A stretch of 64,000 bases of DNA from Siphonodentalium dalli (taxonomy: Eukaryota > Mollusca > Scaphopoda > Gadilida > Siphonodentaliidae), in NCBI GenBank assembly GCA_032622095.1, contig CP136064.1, positions 45,585,573 through 45,649,572 on the forward strand, read 5' to 3'. Within the stretch, counting starts at the first letter, position 1; each line of letters starts with the position of its first letter. Positions 22,226 to 34,599 of this stretch are shown here, piece after piece. The position numbers and the translations under genes were made by a program. Below the pieces are notes generated by a model, which was given only the letters and a program-made list of their open reading frames with translations, was not told where the DNA came from and made no database searches.

Positions 22226-23450
22226 CAATAAAGAGCATTCCCTGTTCACTCAATAAAGAGCATTCCCTGTTCACTCAATAAAGAGCATTCCCTGTTCACT
22301 CAAAAATAACAATAAAGAGCATTCCCTGTTCACTCAAAAATAACAATAAAGAGCGTTCCCTGTTCACTCATAAAGAGCATTCCCTGTTCACTCATAAAGA
22401 GCGTTCCCTGTTCACTCATAAAGAGCGTTCCCTGTTCACTCATAAAGAGCGTTCCCTGTTCACTCATAAAGAGCGTTCCCTGTTCACTCATACAGAGCGT
22501 TCCCTGTTCACTCATAAAGAGCATTCCCTGTTCACTCATAAAGAGCGTTCCCTGTTCACTCAAAAATAACAATAAAGAGCATTCCCTGTTCACTCATAAA
22601 GAGCATTCCCTGTTCACTCATAAAGAGCATTCCCTGTTCATTCATAAAGAGCATTCCCTGTTCACTCATAAAGAGCATTCCCTGTTCACTCATAAAGAGC
22701 ATTCCCTTTTCACTCAGAAAGAGCATTCCCTGTTCACTCATAAAGAGCATTCCCTGTTCACTCATAAAGAGCATTCACTGTTCACTCATAAAGAGCATTC
22801 CCTGTTCACTCATAAAGAGCATTCCCTGTTCACTCAATAAAGAGCATTCCCTGTTCACTCATAAAGAGCGTTCCCCGTTCACTCAAAAATAACAATAAAG
22901 AGCATTCCCTGTTCACTCATAAAGAGCATTCCCTGTTCACTCATAAATAGCATTCCCTGTTCACTCATAAAGAGCATTTCCTGTTCACTCATAAAGAGCA
23001 TTCCCTGTTCACTCATAAAGAGCATTCCTTGTTCACTCATAAAGAGCATTCCCTGTTCACTCAATAAAGAGCATTCCCTGTTCACTCATAAAGAGCATTC
23101 CGTGTTCACTCATAAAGAGCATTCCCTGTTCACTCAATAAAGAGCATTCCCTGTTCACTCATAAAGAGCATTCCCTGTTCACTCATAAAGAACATTCCCT
23201 GTTCACTCATAAAGAGCATTCCCTGTTCACTCGTGAAGAGTATTCCCTGTTCACTCAATAAAGAGCATTCCATGTTCACTCAAAAATAACAATAAAGAGC
23301 ATTCCCTGTTCACTCATAAAGGGCATTCCCTGTTCATTCAAAAATAACAATAAAGAGCATTCCCTGTTCACTCATAAAGAGCATGCCCTGTTCATTCATA
23401 AAGAGCATTCCCTGTTCACTCATAAAGAGCATTCCCTGTTCACTCAAAAA
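22226..23450. repeat. 24-bp minisatellite, ~49 copies
   Basis: The unit is 'AAAGAGCATTCCCTGTTCAC' plus 'TCAT'. A longer linker variant ('CAAAAATAACAATA') interrupts the array at least six times (22302, 22337, 22560, 22884, 23281, 23339), showing block duplication. Because 24 is a multiple of 3, the minus strand reads an open MSEQGMLF octapeptide repeat in three separate stretches. This is a by-product unless shown to be expressed. Confidence 0.94.
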
Positions 23451-23467
23451 TGTGATAATTGAGGCAA

Positions 23468-25569
23468 TAAAGAGCGTTTGCCTTACTTCTGTTCGAACTG
23501 TTGAAATTACTGATAACGAATTACTTATCTAAGCTTCCTCGTATATCAATTTTAATAAAACCCAGAGACAGTGGCTTAATTCCAGGGAGGCTGTCTTCGG
23601 TATATTATTAATAAAGATAACCCTACCCGATTACAAAACGAATTCGACAGTGACTGCTGGTATAACAGATTAGCACGCAGTCGGATTATAGTCTTATAAA
23701 TCATTATTACAATAACAAATGTATCAACTTATATGGTTCTAATAACAGTCGGTCTCAATATCGTCACCGATTAAAATGTTAGCTACTTAATATGTGCGGT
23801 CTCATATTACAAAGCTATAAAGAGCACAATTTGTTTATTATACAGCATCGACATTACGAATTTTCATATTCTATGGTGTCAAAAATCAGAGAACGAAGAT
23901 CATAGTATCTTGAGCCATATTTATATAAGATGTCAAATGTAATGAAATTAGTCTCACTTGTCATAACCCGCAACGAGAAAACATTGAGACAACAAATAAT
24001 TATTCATACAATATGCGCTACAAATATTACTATCTGAATCCTCTTGATGCTTAAAGGCACGGGCGGCGCTCGTTGCAGAAATATTCATATTTGTTCAAAT
24101 CGCCATCAACAGAAGGAATATTAAAACATGTATAGTTTTGTTCATATATATGCCAAACATAATCAGCGCGTAAATATTATATTGTTGTCAAGACGTATGA
24201 TGATGTATGTAAACAAGAGCCTGCTTGTGTTACAGAATTTTGCTTCTGTTTACAAAGCACAGCGCAATTCTATTGGTTAATCACACAAATTATATAAACG
24301 CTCTTTATTATTTCCATCTCAGGAAAACAGTAACAAATAATGCTCTTTATGTTTACCATATCCGGATCTAAACAAAAGCCAGGTTCTGTAACATTTTTTT
24401 GCTTTTGTTTGCATTTGACAATAACATACTGTTTATGCCATATTTCTGATTGGTATAAGAACAATGTCGGTCTATATTTTTCTATTCTTTCTGTTTATGG
24501 CGGTTTTTGACGGAGGTGAATATTTTAACAGCATACCCACCGCAAACACTGCCCATCACATACCTATTCATAAGTAACACCCAACGACCATGCGAATTTC
24601 CGGACCTACAATGTAAGTGAGGAATATTTTCGTAGCATGTAGCCAGATCATCTTTCAGTTTAGGTAGGGTACAATTTAACAACTTAAGACACGACTACAT
24701 CTAAAATCTGTTCGACTTCATACTAATCATGTGCAAATAATAAATAAACCATGTGCCGAAACGTATTCGATGAAGTGCCGAAACTTCCAAGTGCTTGGGC
24801 CGAAACAACCAAGTGACAAAAACCCAGGTGCCGAAACATCCCGAAAACCAGGTGCCGAAACGTCCTGGACCCGGTTCACGGGGTGATCAAAATTTACCCC
24901 ACGTCCTCCACTGGCAAAGGGTCTCTGACGATGTCCCTGAATAGATCACCCTCTTTCTCAGACTAAAGATGTCTAATCGGATTTGACGCCAAATGGTGAG
25001 AACAATAAAGGGTAAAGCATGAAAGATAGCTAGGTAGGTAGAGAGGTAGATAGAGAAGTAGTGGAGACATAGACACATGAATATGCTCAGTCTGAGAAGT
25101 CATGCCATCGATTGCCATCAAGGATATCTTATATTCAGACTTATAATGCATTTATGTTGCCGGGGATCATGTTTAACCCTTTACCCAACAGAACGGCCCT
25201 GTGCCGATGCATTCTCTTATATATGCGAGTCGACCATAGGTCGCCTCGCATATATAAGAACATGCATTGGCTTAACACATTAAAAATTATAAAATTGTTA
25301 AAGAATGTAAGAAAAAATGGTAAAAAGTGTTAAAAAAAGATTTTGTTTAGGCCAATGCATTCTCTTATATATGCGAGGCGACCTATGGTCGACTCGCATA
25401 TATAAGAAAATGCATTGGCACAGGGCATAACTGTAACTATCACAATGTGGTCAAGGAGCCGGTTCCAATGATATCCATATTTGTATGGTTCTATTGAGAC
25501 AGACCGAAGATATTTTAGGCTCTTGAAGCTTTATTTGGCCGGTTTTGGCCGGTTTGTTGGGTAAAGGGT
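23468..25569. repeat. 2.1-kb tandem duplication, copy 1
   Basis: 23468-25569 and 25570-27656 are collinear and about 98% identical. The first copy abuts the 24-bp array and both end in a double-hairpin MITE. Small indels distinguish them, such as 16 bp at about 23583 present only in copy 1. There are no convincing exons; 64-66-codon minus frames are duplicated along with the DNA. 24750-24880 holds a 'GGTGCCGAAAC' short repeat. Confidence 0.93.
25177..25568. mobile_element. double-hairpin MITE, type B (TTAA, ends CCCTTTACCCAACA), copy 1
   Basis: Flanked by TTAA (25173-25176, 25569-25572). The terminal inverted repeat CCCTTTACCCAACA is typical of piggyBac-like elements (CCC start, TTAA target). 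It contains the palindromes 25204-25270 and 25352-25418. It is 392 bp long, like copy 2. The right subterminal part includes 'TGGCCGGTTTTGGCCGGTTT'. No coding capacity. Confidence 0.92.
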
Positions 25570-27656
25570 TAAAGAGCGTTTGCCTTACTTCTGTTCGAAC
25601 TGTTGAAATTACTGATAACGAATTACTTATCTAAGCTTCCTCGTATACCAATTTTAATAAAACCCAGAGACAGTGGCTTAATTCGGTATATTATTAATAA
25701 AGATAACCCTACCTGATTACAAAACGAGTTCGACAGTGACTGCTGGTATAACAGATTAGCACGCAGTCGGATTATAGTCTTATAAATCATTATTACAATA
25801 ACAAATGTATCAACTTATATGGTTCTAATAACAGTAGGTCTCAATATCGTCACCGATTAAAATGTTAGCTACTTAATATGTGCGGTCTCATATTACAAAG
25901 CTATAAAGAGCACAATTTGTTTATTATACAGCATCGACATTACGAATTTTCATATTCTATGGTGTCAAAAATCAGAGAACGAAGATCATAGTATCTTGAG
26001 CCATATTTATATAAGATGTCAAATGTAATTAGTCTCACTTGTCATAACCCGCAACGAGAAAACATTGAGACAACAAATAATTATTCATACAATATGCACT
26101 ACAAATATTACTATCTGAATCCTCTTGATGCTTAAAGGCACGGGCGGCGTTCGTTGCAGAAATATTCATATTTGTTCAAATCGCCATCAACAGAAGGAAT
26201 ATTAAAACATGTATAGTTTTGTTCATATATATGCCAAACATAATCAGCGCGTAAATATTATATTGTCGTCAAGACGTATGATGATGTACGTAAACAAGAG
26301 CCTGCTTGTGTTACAGAAGTTTTGCTTCTGTTTACAAAGCACAGCGCAATTCTATTGGTTAATCACACACAAATTATATAAACGCTCTTTATTATTTCCA
26401 TCTCAGGAAAACAGTAACAAATAATGCTCTTTATGTTTACCATATCCGGATCTAAACAAAAGCCAGGTTCTGTAACATTTTTTTGCTTTTGTTTGCATTT
26501 GACAATAACATACTGTTTATGCCATATTTCTGATTGGTATAAGAACAATGTCGGTCTATATTTTTCTATTCTTTCTGTTTATGGCGGTTTTTGACGGAGG
26601 TGAATATTTTAACAGCATACCCACCGCAAACACTGCCCATCACATACCTATTCATAAGTAACACCCAACGACCATGCGAATTTCCGGACCTACAATGTAA
26701 GTGAGGAATATTTTCGTAGCATGTAGCCAGATCATCTTTCAGTTTAGGTAGGGTACAATTTAACAACTTAAGACACGACTACATCTAAAATCTGTTCGAC
26801 TTCATACTAATCATGTGCAAATAATAAATAAACCATGTGCCGAAACGTCTTCGATGAAGTGCCGAAACTTCCAAGTGCTTGGGCCGAAACAACCAAGTGA
26901 CGAAAACCCAGGTGCCGAAACATCCCGAAAACCAGGTGCCGAAACATCCTGGACCCGGTTCACGGGGTGATAAAAATTTACCCCACGTCCTCCACTGGCG
27001 AAGGGTCTCTGACGATGTCCCTGAATAGATCACCCTCTTTCTCAGACTAAAGATGTCTAATCGGATTTGACGCCAAATGGTGAGAACAATAAAGGGTAAA
27101 GCATGAAAAATAGCGATGTAGGTAGAGAGGTAGATAGAGAAGTAGTGGAGACATAGACACATGAATATGCTCAGTCTGAGAAGTCATGCCATCGATTGCC
27201 ATCAAGGATATCTTATATTCAGACTTATAATGCATTTCTGTTGCCGGGGATCATGTTTAACCCTTTACCCAACAGAACGGCCCTGTGCCAATGCATTCTC
27301 TTATATATGCGAGTCGACCATAGGTCGCCTCGCATATATAAGAGAATGCATTGGCTTAACACATTAAAAATTATAAAATTGTTAAAGAATGTAAGAAAAA
27401 ATGGTAAAAAGTGTTAAAAAAAGATTTTGTTTAGGCCAATGCATTCTCTTATATATGCGAGGCGACCTATGGTCGACTCGCATATATAAGAGAATGCATT
27501 GGCACAGGGCATAACTGTAACCATCACAATGTGGTCAAGGAGCCGGTTCCAATGATATCCATATTTGTATGGTTTTATTGAGACAGACCCAAGATAATTT
27601 AGGCTGTTGCAGCTTTATTTGGCCGTTTTTGGCCGGTTTGTTGGGTAAAGGGTTAA
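25570..27656. repeat. 2.1-kb tandem duplication, copy 2
   Basis: Partner of 23468-25569. The junction is TTAAAGAGC: the TTAA of the MITE runs directly into the repeat start. The same start in copy 1 is preceded by the 24-bp array (AATAAAGAGC), so the breakpoint has TAAAGAGC microhomology. Confidence 0.93.
27261..27652. mobile_element. double-hairpin MITE, type B, copy 2
   Basis: 392 bp. TTAA at 27257-27260 and 27653-27656. Palindromes at 27288-27354 and 27436-27502, both near-perfect, whereas copy 1 has several arm mutations. It arose with the 2.1-kb duplication, so it is not an independent insertion. Confidence 0.92.
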
Positions 27657-27873
27657 CCCTTTCTATACTAAATACTCATTGATGAGTAGACTAGTAGTTC
27701 CATATCAAATGTTCAGATAAGTTCAACAAATGTTCAGATAAGTTCGACAAATGTTCAGATAAGTTCAACAAATAATGACCATAGGTCATTCAGCTCATTT
27801 TATCTGTTTTTTTGTCTGTTGTCAGCTTTTTTTTTTACCTGAACACGTACCCCTCCAAATGAATAATAGACTG
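27657..27873. mobile_element. TTAA-type MITE, type C, truncated copy
   Basis: Starts at the TTAA that closes the preceding element (CCCTTTCTATACTAAATACT). Contains three copies of 'AAATGTTCAGATAAGTTCAA' and ends in 'CCCCTCCAAATGAATAATAG'. Compared with the full copy 41460-41698 it is inverted and lacks about 40 bp of the other end, where a type B element begins. Confidence 0.78.
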
Positions 27874-27877
27874 TTAA

Positions 27878-28322
27878 CCCTTTACCCAACAAAACGGTCA
27901 AAAACGCCCAAATAAAGCTTCAACAGCCTAAAATATCTTCGGTCTGTCTCAATAACACCATACAAATATGGATATCATTGGGACCGGTTCATTGACCACA
28001 TTGTGATGGTTACAGTTATGCCCTGTGCCAATGCATTCTCTTATATATGCGAGTCGACCATAGGTCGCCTCGCATATATAAGAGAATGCATTGGCCTAAA
28101 AAAAATCTTTTTTAACACTTTTTAACATTTTTTCTTACATTCTTTAACAATTTTATAATTTTTTAACATTTTTTATAATATTTTTCTACATTCTTTGACA
28201 ATTTTTTTCATTTTTAATATCTGTTAAGCCAATGCATTCTCTTATATATGCGAGGCGACCTATGGTCGACTCGCATATATAAGAGAATGCATTGGCACAG
28301 GGATGTTCTGTTGGGTAAAGGG
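27878..28322. mobile_element. double-hairpin MITE, type B, copy 3 (inverted)
   Basis: 445 bp. TTAA at 27874-27877 and 28323-28326. Opposite orientation to copies 1 and 2 (long subterminal part at left). Palindromes at 28028-28094 and 28229-28295. The spacer between the hairpins is longer and T-rich, which accounts for the size difference. Confidence 0.92.
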
Positions 28323-28326
28323 TTAA

Positions 28327-29374
28327 CAGATTGAACAGAATTGAGAAAGTATAAATTTTTATTATAAGTTATAATAAATTATATCACAGTGACCAACAAA
28401 TACAATGATGATGATAATGTATGTGGAATGCCTGAGTCAATGAAAATCATCATAGATGAACACAAGAATGGTGACATGACAAATTTCATAATACTGAATA
28501 CAGGTGAATACAGGTGATATATTCATAATTTAATGCGATGAAAATCTGTCATCGCAATCTAGGAGACATTATCTTCAAGTTTTTATCAACCAATGCTATT
28601 TAGTACTTATTATATGTTCGCATCCTGATGTTTTGTATAACTACTTCTGAAGACTATGATTCTCACAAACATTTACTACACCAGGCATGCACTCCATATT
28701 TAGTGATTCAGAATTGGTCATTGGCCGATAATAGCCCATCAGATATTAATCGTACCTTGCAGTTGAACATCGGATTTTACCGATTGCCAAAAAGTTATCT
28801 AAGCTCAATAGGCACTCTTTTATAAACATATGCAATACAACCGTTGTTTTTGACATCGGCAGAACTACTTTCGCAACATTGTGAATATATATTTCTTTGC
28901 TGTATTTGGCTTTGGAATTATACTGGGATAGGGAGTGCAATGGGTGTATACGGGAACAAACGCCCAATATATATAAACATCGGAATCGAAAATGGGCCGA
29001 TTGTGCCTCCAGTTATTGTAAATCGGTCCGATGGGCTTTTACATTATTGGAACATCACTATCCATATTCCGAAAAAAATTTATGACATCATCTTGGTAAA
29101 GCCCAGTCGCTTAGAAATAGCATCTGGATAGAAACTATTAGAGACATAAATCTGATAAGATAATTGTCTACTTTTTAAAGAGTTGTGCATATACCATGCA
29201 CAGTACCATCAAACTGGTGATAATCATCTGGATATCGAGACTTGTATAAATATCACTGGATTGTATATTATAGCACCATGAATATTTATATCTCAACCTT
29301 CGGCAACAGAGACCTTTTGTCGGAAGAGAATAGAAATCTACCTAGAGCATTCTTTGTAGTTCTCTCTAGCTATA
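28327..29374. other. gene-free stretch
   Basis: Plus-strand frames at 28628-28825 and 28844-29131 (65 and 95 codons) have mixed composition and no recognisable domain or splice context. They are left uncalled. Confidence 0.4.
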
Positions 29375-29475
29375 GTCATCACTAACTATAGTGATATCTA
29401 TCTGTAGTCATATCTAACTAGAGATATCCCTAATTGTAGTCATCGTCTGAACATAGCCGTCACTAACCATAGTCA
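29375..29475. repeat. degenerate GATGACTATAGTTAGT repeat at an exon end
   Basis: On the minus strand 'GATGACTATGGTTAGTGA' at the end of the adjoining candidate exon recurs in degraded form (GACGGCTATGTTCAG, GATGACTACAATTAG, ATCACTATAGTTAGTGATG). Copies are irregular in length (about 17-20 bp). Confidence 0.6.
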
Positions 29476-29534
29476 TCAGTTCTATTTGTATCTAGATCTC
29501 TCATAAGTTGTGCAAACTGCCTGCTGCTGGCCTC
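29468..29534 (-). CDS. probable further exon of the coiled-coil gene
   Basis: An acceptor (CGTTTACTTGCAG) is followed by a phase-0 frame reading EASSRQFAQLMRDLDTNRTD. This fits the phase-0 end of the exon at 36916-37062, which lies 7.4 kb upstream on this strand. The composition (charged, FAQLMRDL) suits the helical chain. It ends either at the donor TATG|GTTAGT or, if unspliced, at the in-frame stop GGT TAG three bases later, which would make it the last exon. The donor overlaps the degenerate repeat described separately. The long intron and short length keep this below the other exons in certainty. Confidence 0.48.
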
Positions 29535-29539
29535 CTGCA

Positions 29540-32125
29540 AGTAAACGAATTAACATTGTCAGATCTGCAAATAACTGCCGGACATTGTCAATCTCAAGCA
29601 CGTCAAAAACAAAATAAGTTTCCCCCTAATGTTTGATAAGTGTGTATACTAGTTTGTCAAAAATATCACCTTGCCAAATTCATGTCCACAAATTTATGAG
29701 TGATATGCCAACCACAAAATAAGCAGATTGATAATTACGAAAAAATGGTTAGTGATCAAATTTGGAAATCTCAGCTGTGATTGTTGTTTTCACATAAATG
29801 GCATTCAAGCATAACTCCAATAAAATATAGGTATTGACACAGTTAATAAAACTGATCATAAAGGTTACATCTGCGAAATTCATAGAATCAAGACCATTTC
29901 TTGGGGGATATGAGAAAATGTATCAGTGGGAACTGAAATTTGTTTAGGTGTTCAGGCTATCCAAAATTAATTCATTGTTTCTCAGGCAATTTTTTATGTG
30001 TACCCATACCATGTATGGTACACATAATACTGACGTCCGGATCAACCATCCGTCGTTCGTCCATCTGTTTGTAGACACTTGCTATCCGACACGATTACTC
30101 GAGTAATTTTATCGGATCGTGTTCAAATTTTATGTGTATGTTTATGATGACACACCCCTGACCTCTATAGTTTTTGGTATCGATCAGTTGATCGGTTTAG
30201 AAATTATTAACACATTGCATCCACACATGGGCATGTGCTATCCGATGCTATAACCGAAGTATTTTTTGTCCGATTGTGTTCATATTTGATTATGTAGGTT
30301 TATGATGACACACCCCTCACCTGTATAGTTTTTGGTATTGATTGGTTGATCAGTTTACAACATAATTAACCATTCACACACATGCTATCCAATGCAATAA
30401 GTTGAACATATTTCTTCTGATCTGCCTCATATTTCTTACCTAGGTTTTTCTTAGCATGTTCTTCATCTGTATGGTTTTCGGTATTGTTTAATTAACCCTT
30501 TTCACTCTTATGTTTACTTAGAATTCACCCAAGCTGCTATGACTCAAAACATTTTTCATCTGATCAACACCAAATTTGGTATATGAATTTCTCACCCCTA
30601 AATACAGATCGAGTTCGAATATGGGTTTGATCCGATATATTTTAACAGAGTTATGGTCTTTATAATTAAAGTAATTAATACCTGTTTGCTGCTGCCAATT
30701 GAAGAGAACATATCACACAGATCATGTGTGTTATTGAAATGAGTTATTTATAGCTATGGACATTAGATACTACATCTAATAAGTGGTGGCTGGCAGGCCT
30801 TGTTTGTCAGATGTCAAACTGTGATTGATGACTCTCTGGTCCAGTTCTGTTTTCTGTGCAATATTAAGTTAACCCCTTTGTTGAAACAGGTTCATTGCAT
30901 TAGTTACTGTACACTCTATAAGACACCTATTCTAAAATAATAAATTGGAATAGTCCATTGTTACTTTTTAGGGATGTTTTACAGACATTGCTGTTTACAG
31001 ACATTGTTGTTTGCAGACACTGTTGTCTTATCTTAGAAAAAAATTAATCCACACATTCCTTAGTTCCATGATATGATGTCATTGAAAATGATTAACCCTC
31101 TCAACACATCATATGGTTTTGATGCTTTTCATTTGATCATTCTCCTATTCTATGTCCAGGTTGATGGTGATCCACTTTTGATTTGCATGGATTTGGGATT
31201 AAAATTAAACCATTCCATAGACACATATTAGTGTAAACATATTTTTATTTCCAAATCCAAACATAATACACATAATACACAAATGACATAAATATACAAC
31301 ATACAAGAGATAATGTATGGAAATGAGGATCAGACAACAAGCCCGAGGGCTTATATGAAGTCTTCTCCTCTTTGGCGACATGCCCCTTCCCCAATAAGTG
31401 AGGGAGGGGTATCGATCAGACGGGAAATAATAGAAATAATATTTTTAAAAGGAGAAGTAACTAAGTTTAAGTTGGGATGGACACATATTATGCGATAGAC
31501 ACATACAATATTATCCCTTTCACATTGAGCCAGGTTCAGTAAGGGTTTCAATAAATCACCAATTGAATATTCATCATTAGAGGAAATGTCTTATTTTGAA
31601 ATTCCCTCAATTGCATTTGGGCTCCAGGATAATATTAACGGTGCTGGTATTCTTGAGACTGACTTATTGTATGGGTTTCTAAATCCAATGACATGCTTTT
31701 TATAGACTATTTTGTGTTTATCAGTTCATTAGTTTGGGTAAGATTAACACCATACTATCCGATTTGATAACTCAAATATTTCCATTGATTATGTTTATAG
31801 TTCTTGACAACACACCCCTAACCTGCATAGTGAGGGTCATTTGGTTTATTTGCTTAAAAATATTAACATCCTTCATCAATCCTGTTGACAAAATGTGATA
31901 ACTAAATCTTTTTCACACGATCACTATATAAAGTGTGAATTGTTGAAACTTTTGCACTCATGAAAATGTTGGTGTAAGGATTTATAACAATAGCTAATCG
32001 CTGTCGCCAAGGTATGGGTTAAACATCTGCTGATCATTATCGGCCTCTTGTTCTTTTAAATCAGTGAAGGAGGGAGGTTTTATTTTTTATTTAATTTTGC
32101 ACATAGATAGCATGGAGTATGATAT
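29540..32125. repeat. degenerate dispersed repeat with ~147-bp subrepeats, otherwise gene-free
   Basis: From about 29995 ('CCATGTATGGTACACATAAT') the motif 'GATGACACACCCCT(G/C)ACCT'-'TATAGTTTTTGGTAT' repeats at about 147-bp spacing (30150, 30300, 30450). A diverged copy lies at 31790-31870. A 61-codon frame at 31313-31498 is unconvincing. This would be intron if the exon at 29468-29534 is real. Confidence 0.6.
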
Positions 32126-32133
32126 CTTTCATT

Positions 32134-32861
32134 TAGGCCCCTGCGAATAGTGGGTTTTGATCAAATCGATTTTCGAACCAAATATCTCTTAAAAGATTTG
32201 AAAACGATTTGAATATTGAATCGAATATCTCAGAATCTTGCTAGCCGAAATTATAAGATAAAGATATGTTTCCCATTTTCGTCTGTATGTCAGAATTATT
32301 TATTAAATAAAACATGTTGTCATCTTTTTTTGTGAAGGGTGGATCGACAATTAAAGACACAATTTCTTCAAAATATAACAAACAATTAGGAAAATACACT
32401 TTTCATGCTCGGTAAACAAAAACCTCCGTCATTTGTGGGGAATTCCAAAGCAAGACAGAACTGAGCAAACACAATCAAATAATGAATAGATAATGCATCT
32501 AATAGCATTTATGCGCAGTTACGTGATGTACATGTACCGTTCAATAGAATTGTGAAGTATCTTTCCGTCGATCTCCAATTGAATGTATACGGAATAAATT
32601 ATAACTTAACTGCTATATTCACGGTCACGAAATAAGAGGGTTAGTACAGTTAAAGTTAACTTAAAGTGACAGATTGTGAGGGTACACTTGCGAGTGTATC
32701 TACTTTTTATACTTCGCAGTAGTTGTGAATGTTCAAATATTACCAATAAATGCATTACATTCGCGTTCATTATTCGTTGTTTCAAAGTCGAATCGAATTT
32801 GAATCGATTATCAAGGCCAAATCGAATAACAAAACTAATATTGAATATTCGCTGGGGCCTA
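32134..32861. mobile_element. non-autonomous hAT element 1 (728 bp)
   Basis: An 8-bp target duplication CTTTCATT lies at 32126-32133 and 32862-32869. The terminal inverted repeats are TAGGCCCCTGCGAATA and, inverted, TAGGCCCCAGCGAATA. Subterminal 'AATCGAAT'/'AAATCGATT' motifs repeat near both ends, as expected for hAT transposase binding (family knowledge). It has no transposase. The 117-codon frame overlapping the right end is not a gene. Confidence 0.9.
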
Positions 32862-32968
32862 CTTTCATTGTCTAGTGTAATAGTCAGAAAATGTAGAGGG
32901 AAATTTATTATGCATAAACATTCATTTAATCTGATTACATTGTACTCCCAGTATATGACACAGGGATT

Positions 32969-34414
32969 AGGGCTGGGTGATATTGGCCCAAAAAAATATC
33001 GCGATATTACGGTGACAACATTGCGATAAACAATATTATCGTGATATTATTTTGGTATATAACAATTGGCAAGTACAATGTATAATATATGTAATATTTC
33101 ATGAACAAAGTTTGCACAATACATCCCTACGTTTTATTTACGATTTGTGGGCATGCGAGGTTGATGAGTAAATGTGTATTGAACATTGATTGTACATCAG
33201 TAACATCACAGTATAATGACCACTCGTCTGCAACAATTGACAGTTTGCCGATGGCAAACACAACAACTTTCAACTCCTTTCTAATTTGGTCAGGCATAAT
33301 ATAAACTGTAATCAGTGTTTAAAGCACCGTTTCGATGGCACATTGTCAAAATTAGTGAACAGTGATAACTGATAATAAATACTGTTCAAACAATCACGCA
33401 TGCTCATGCACGTGTTATTGTTGCCATGTGTGAGATGTCAGGCAAATGAGCTGCGTGTTTATAAACAACTGTCTCACCTACCTACATGTACATGTAACAT
33501 GTAACCAGTGATTGAAAGTTAAGCAGGATCCGCATATGGGTTGAAACAAAGGGATATAATCATATAACAAGGCCCACGTGCGTTTTCAGATCGCATAAAT
33601 TTTTAGAGTTATATCCCTTCGACCATTGAGCTTAACACAACACATTAAACACTGCATTCGGTTTCAAATTGCCATTTTATATATTAGTGAGGAATTTGTT
33701 GTTTGTGAGACTATTTATTAGTGGGAATTGGTAGATGGCAGCACCATGAGACTTCAATGTACATATACAGCAGCCCTGGGAATTAGTGTTGGCAATGGGC
33801 AGTGCCGAGGCACAAGCTGGCGTGAAATGAATTTGCGTCGGCATTTTTTTAGCCGAGGAAAATAAATATAGACACGTTCAATTTATTAGTTTGTGAAATT
33901 GACGTTTGTTGAAGCGCTAGCAATGCCATGATCCATACGGCACATGCCCACAAAATCATTTTACTGGCAGTTTGCACACATTGACACTAGTGGGCCCAAT
34001 ATAAAATCTAATATGGTAATCCGTCTCCAAGCAACCGGTTACAGTTGACAGAGCAAGCTGCACCAACTTGAATGGAGGTCATTGTGCCAGTTACATGCGC
34101 ACGACATACCAATCATCTCACAATGTAGCCAACTGATGCTAGCGCTTTGATGATTCAGACGAAGCATATTCAACTTGACAAGCAAGTGCTCCGATGTTTT
34201 AAAACTCTTTCGACTGCGTGTTTCCGGGAAGTTTGGGACTATTATACTTACTCTAACTTCTCTGTTTGTTGGGACAATATGATGGGTTTCAATCTACATG
34301 GAGAATATTACAACTTGGGCGGTATTACGATATTTTAATTTCAGACGATATTATTGACGATATCAAAATTAAAACTGGCTATACCCGATATATCGTCATA
34401 TCGCCCAGCACTTA
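32969..34414. mobile_element. non-autonomous hAT element 2 (1446 bp)
   Basis: The 8-bp duplication CAGGGATT lies at 32961-32968 and 34415-34422. The ends carry AGGGCTGGGTGATAT and, inverted, GTGCTGGGCGATATGAC. GGGCTGGGCGATA is a well-known hAT terminus type. Subterminal parts are rich in ATATCG/CGATAT motifs. The interior has only short frames, so it is a deleted derivative. It starts 107 bp from the previous hAT element. Confidence 0.9.
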
Positions 34415-34599
34415 CAGGGATTGCCTATGTTTTAATGCCCCTGACTATTCAGTTGTTATTGTTTATAAATTCACTACCTCTCTACTATAATATGTGATCC
34501 TAAATTTCACGGTGACAGGGGGATAAGTAACCTTCACATATTGTGTGTGTGGTGGTGGGGTCAGACAGGATGCGCCTGTGTTTGCAGATCCTTGAATCC

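Noticed and set aside
22226-23450. CRISPR-like regular array
   Set aside because: No unique spacers: the whole unit repeats head to tail. The genome is eukaryotic and there are no cas-like genes. The same holds for the 25-, 28-, 40-, 45- and 48-bp arrays.
24482-26766. Identical 66-codon minus frames in both halves of the 2.1-kb duplication
   Set aside because: Identity is due to the recent duplication of the DNA, not to selection. No domain, and no splice signals.
31313-31498. 61-codon frame with proline/serine-rich start
   Set aside because: No recognisable protein; overlapping minus frame; lies in a degenerate repeat region.
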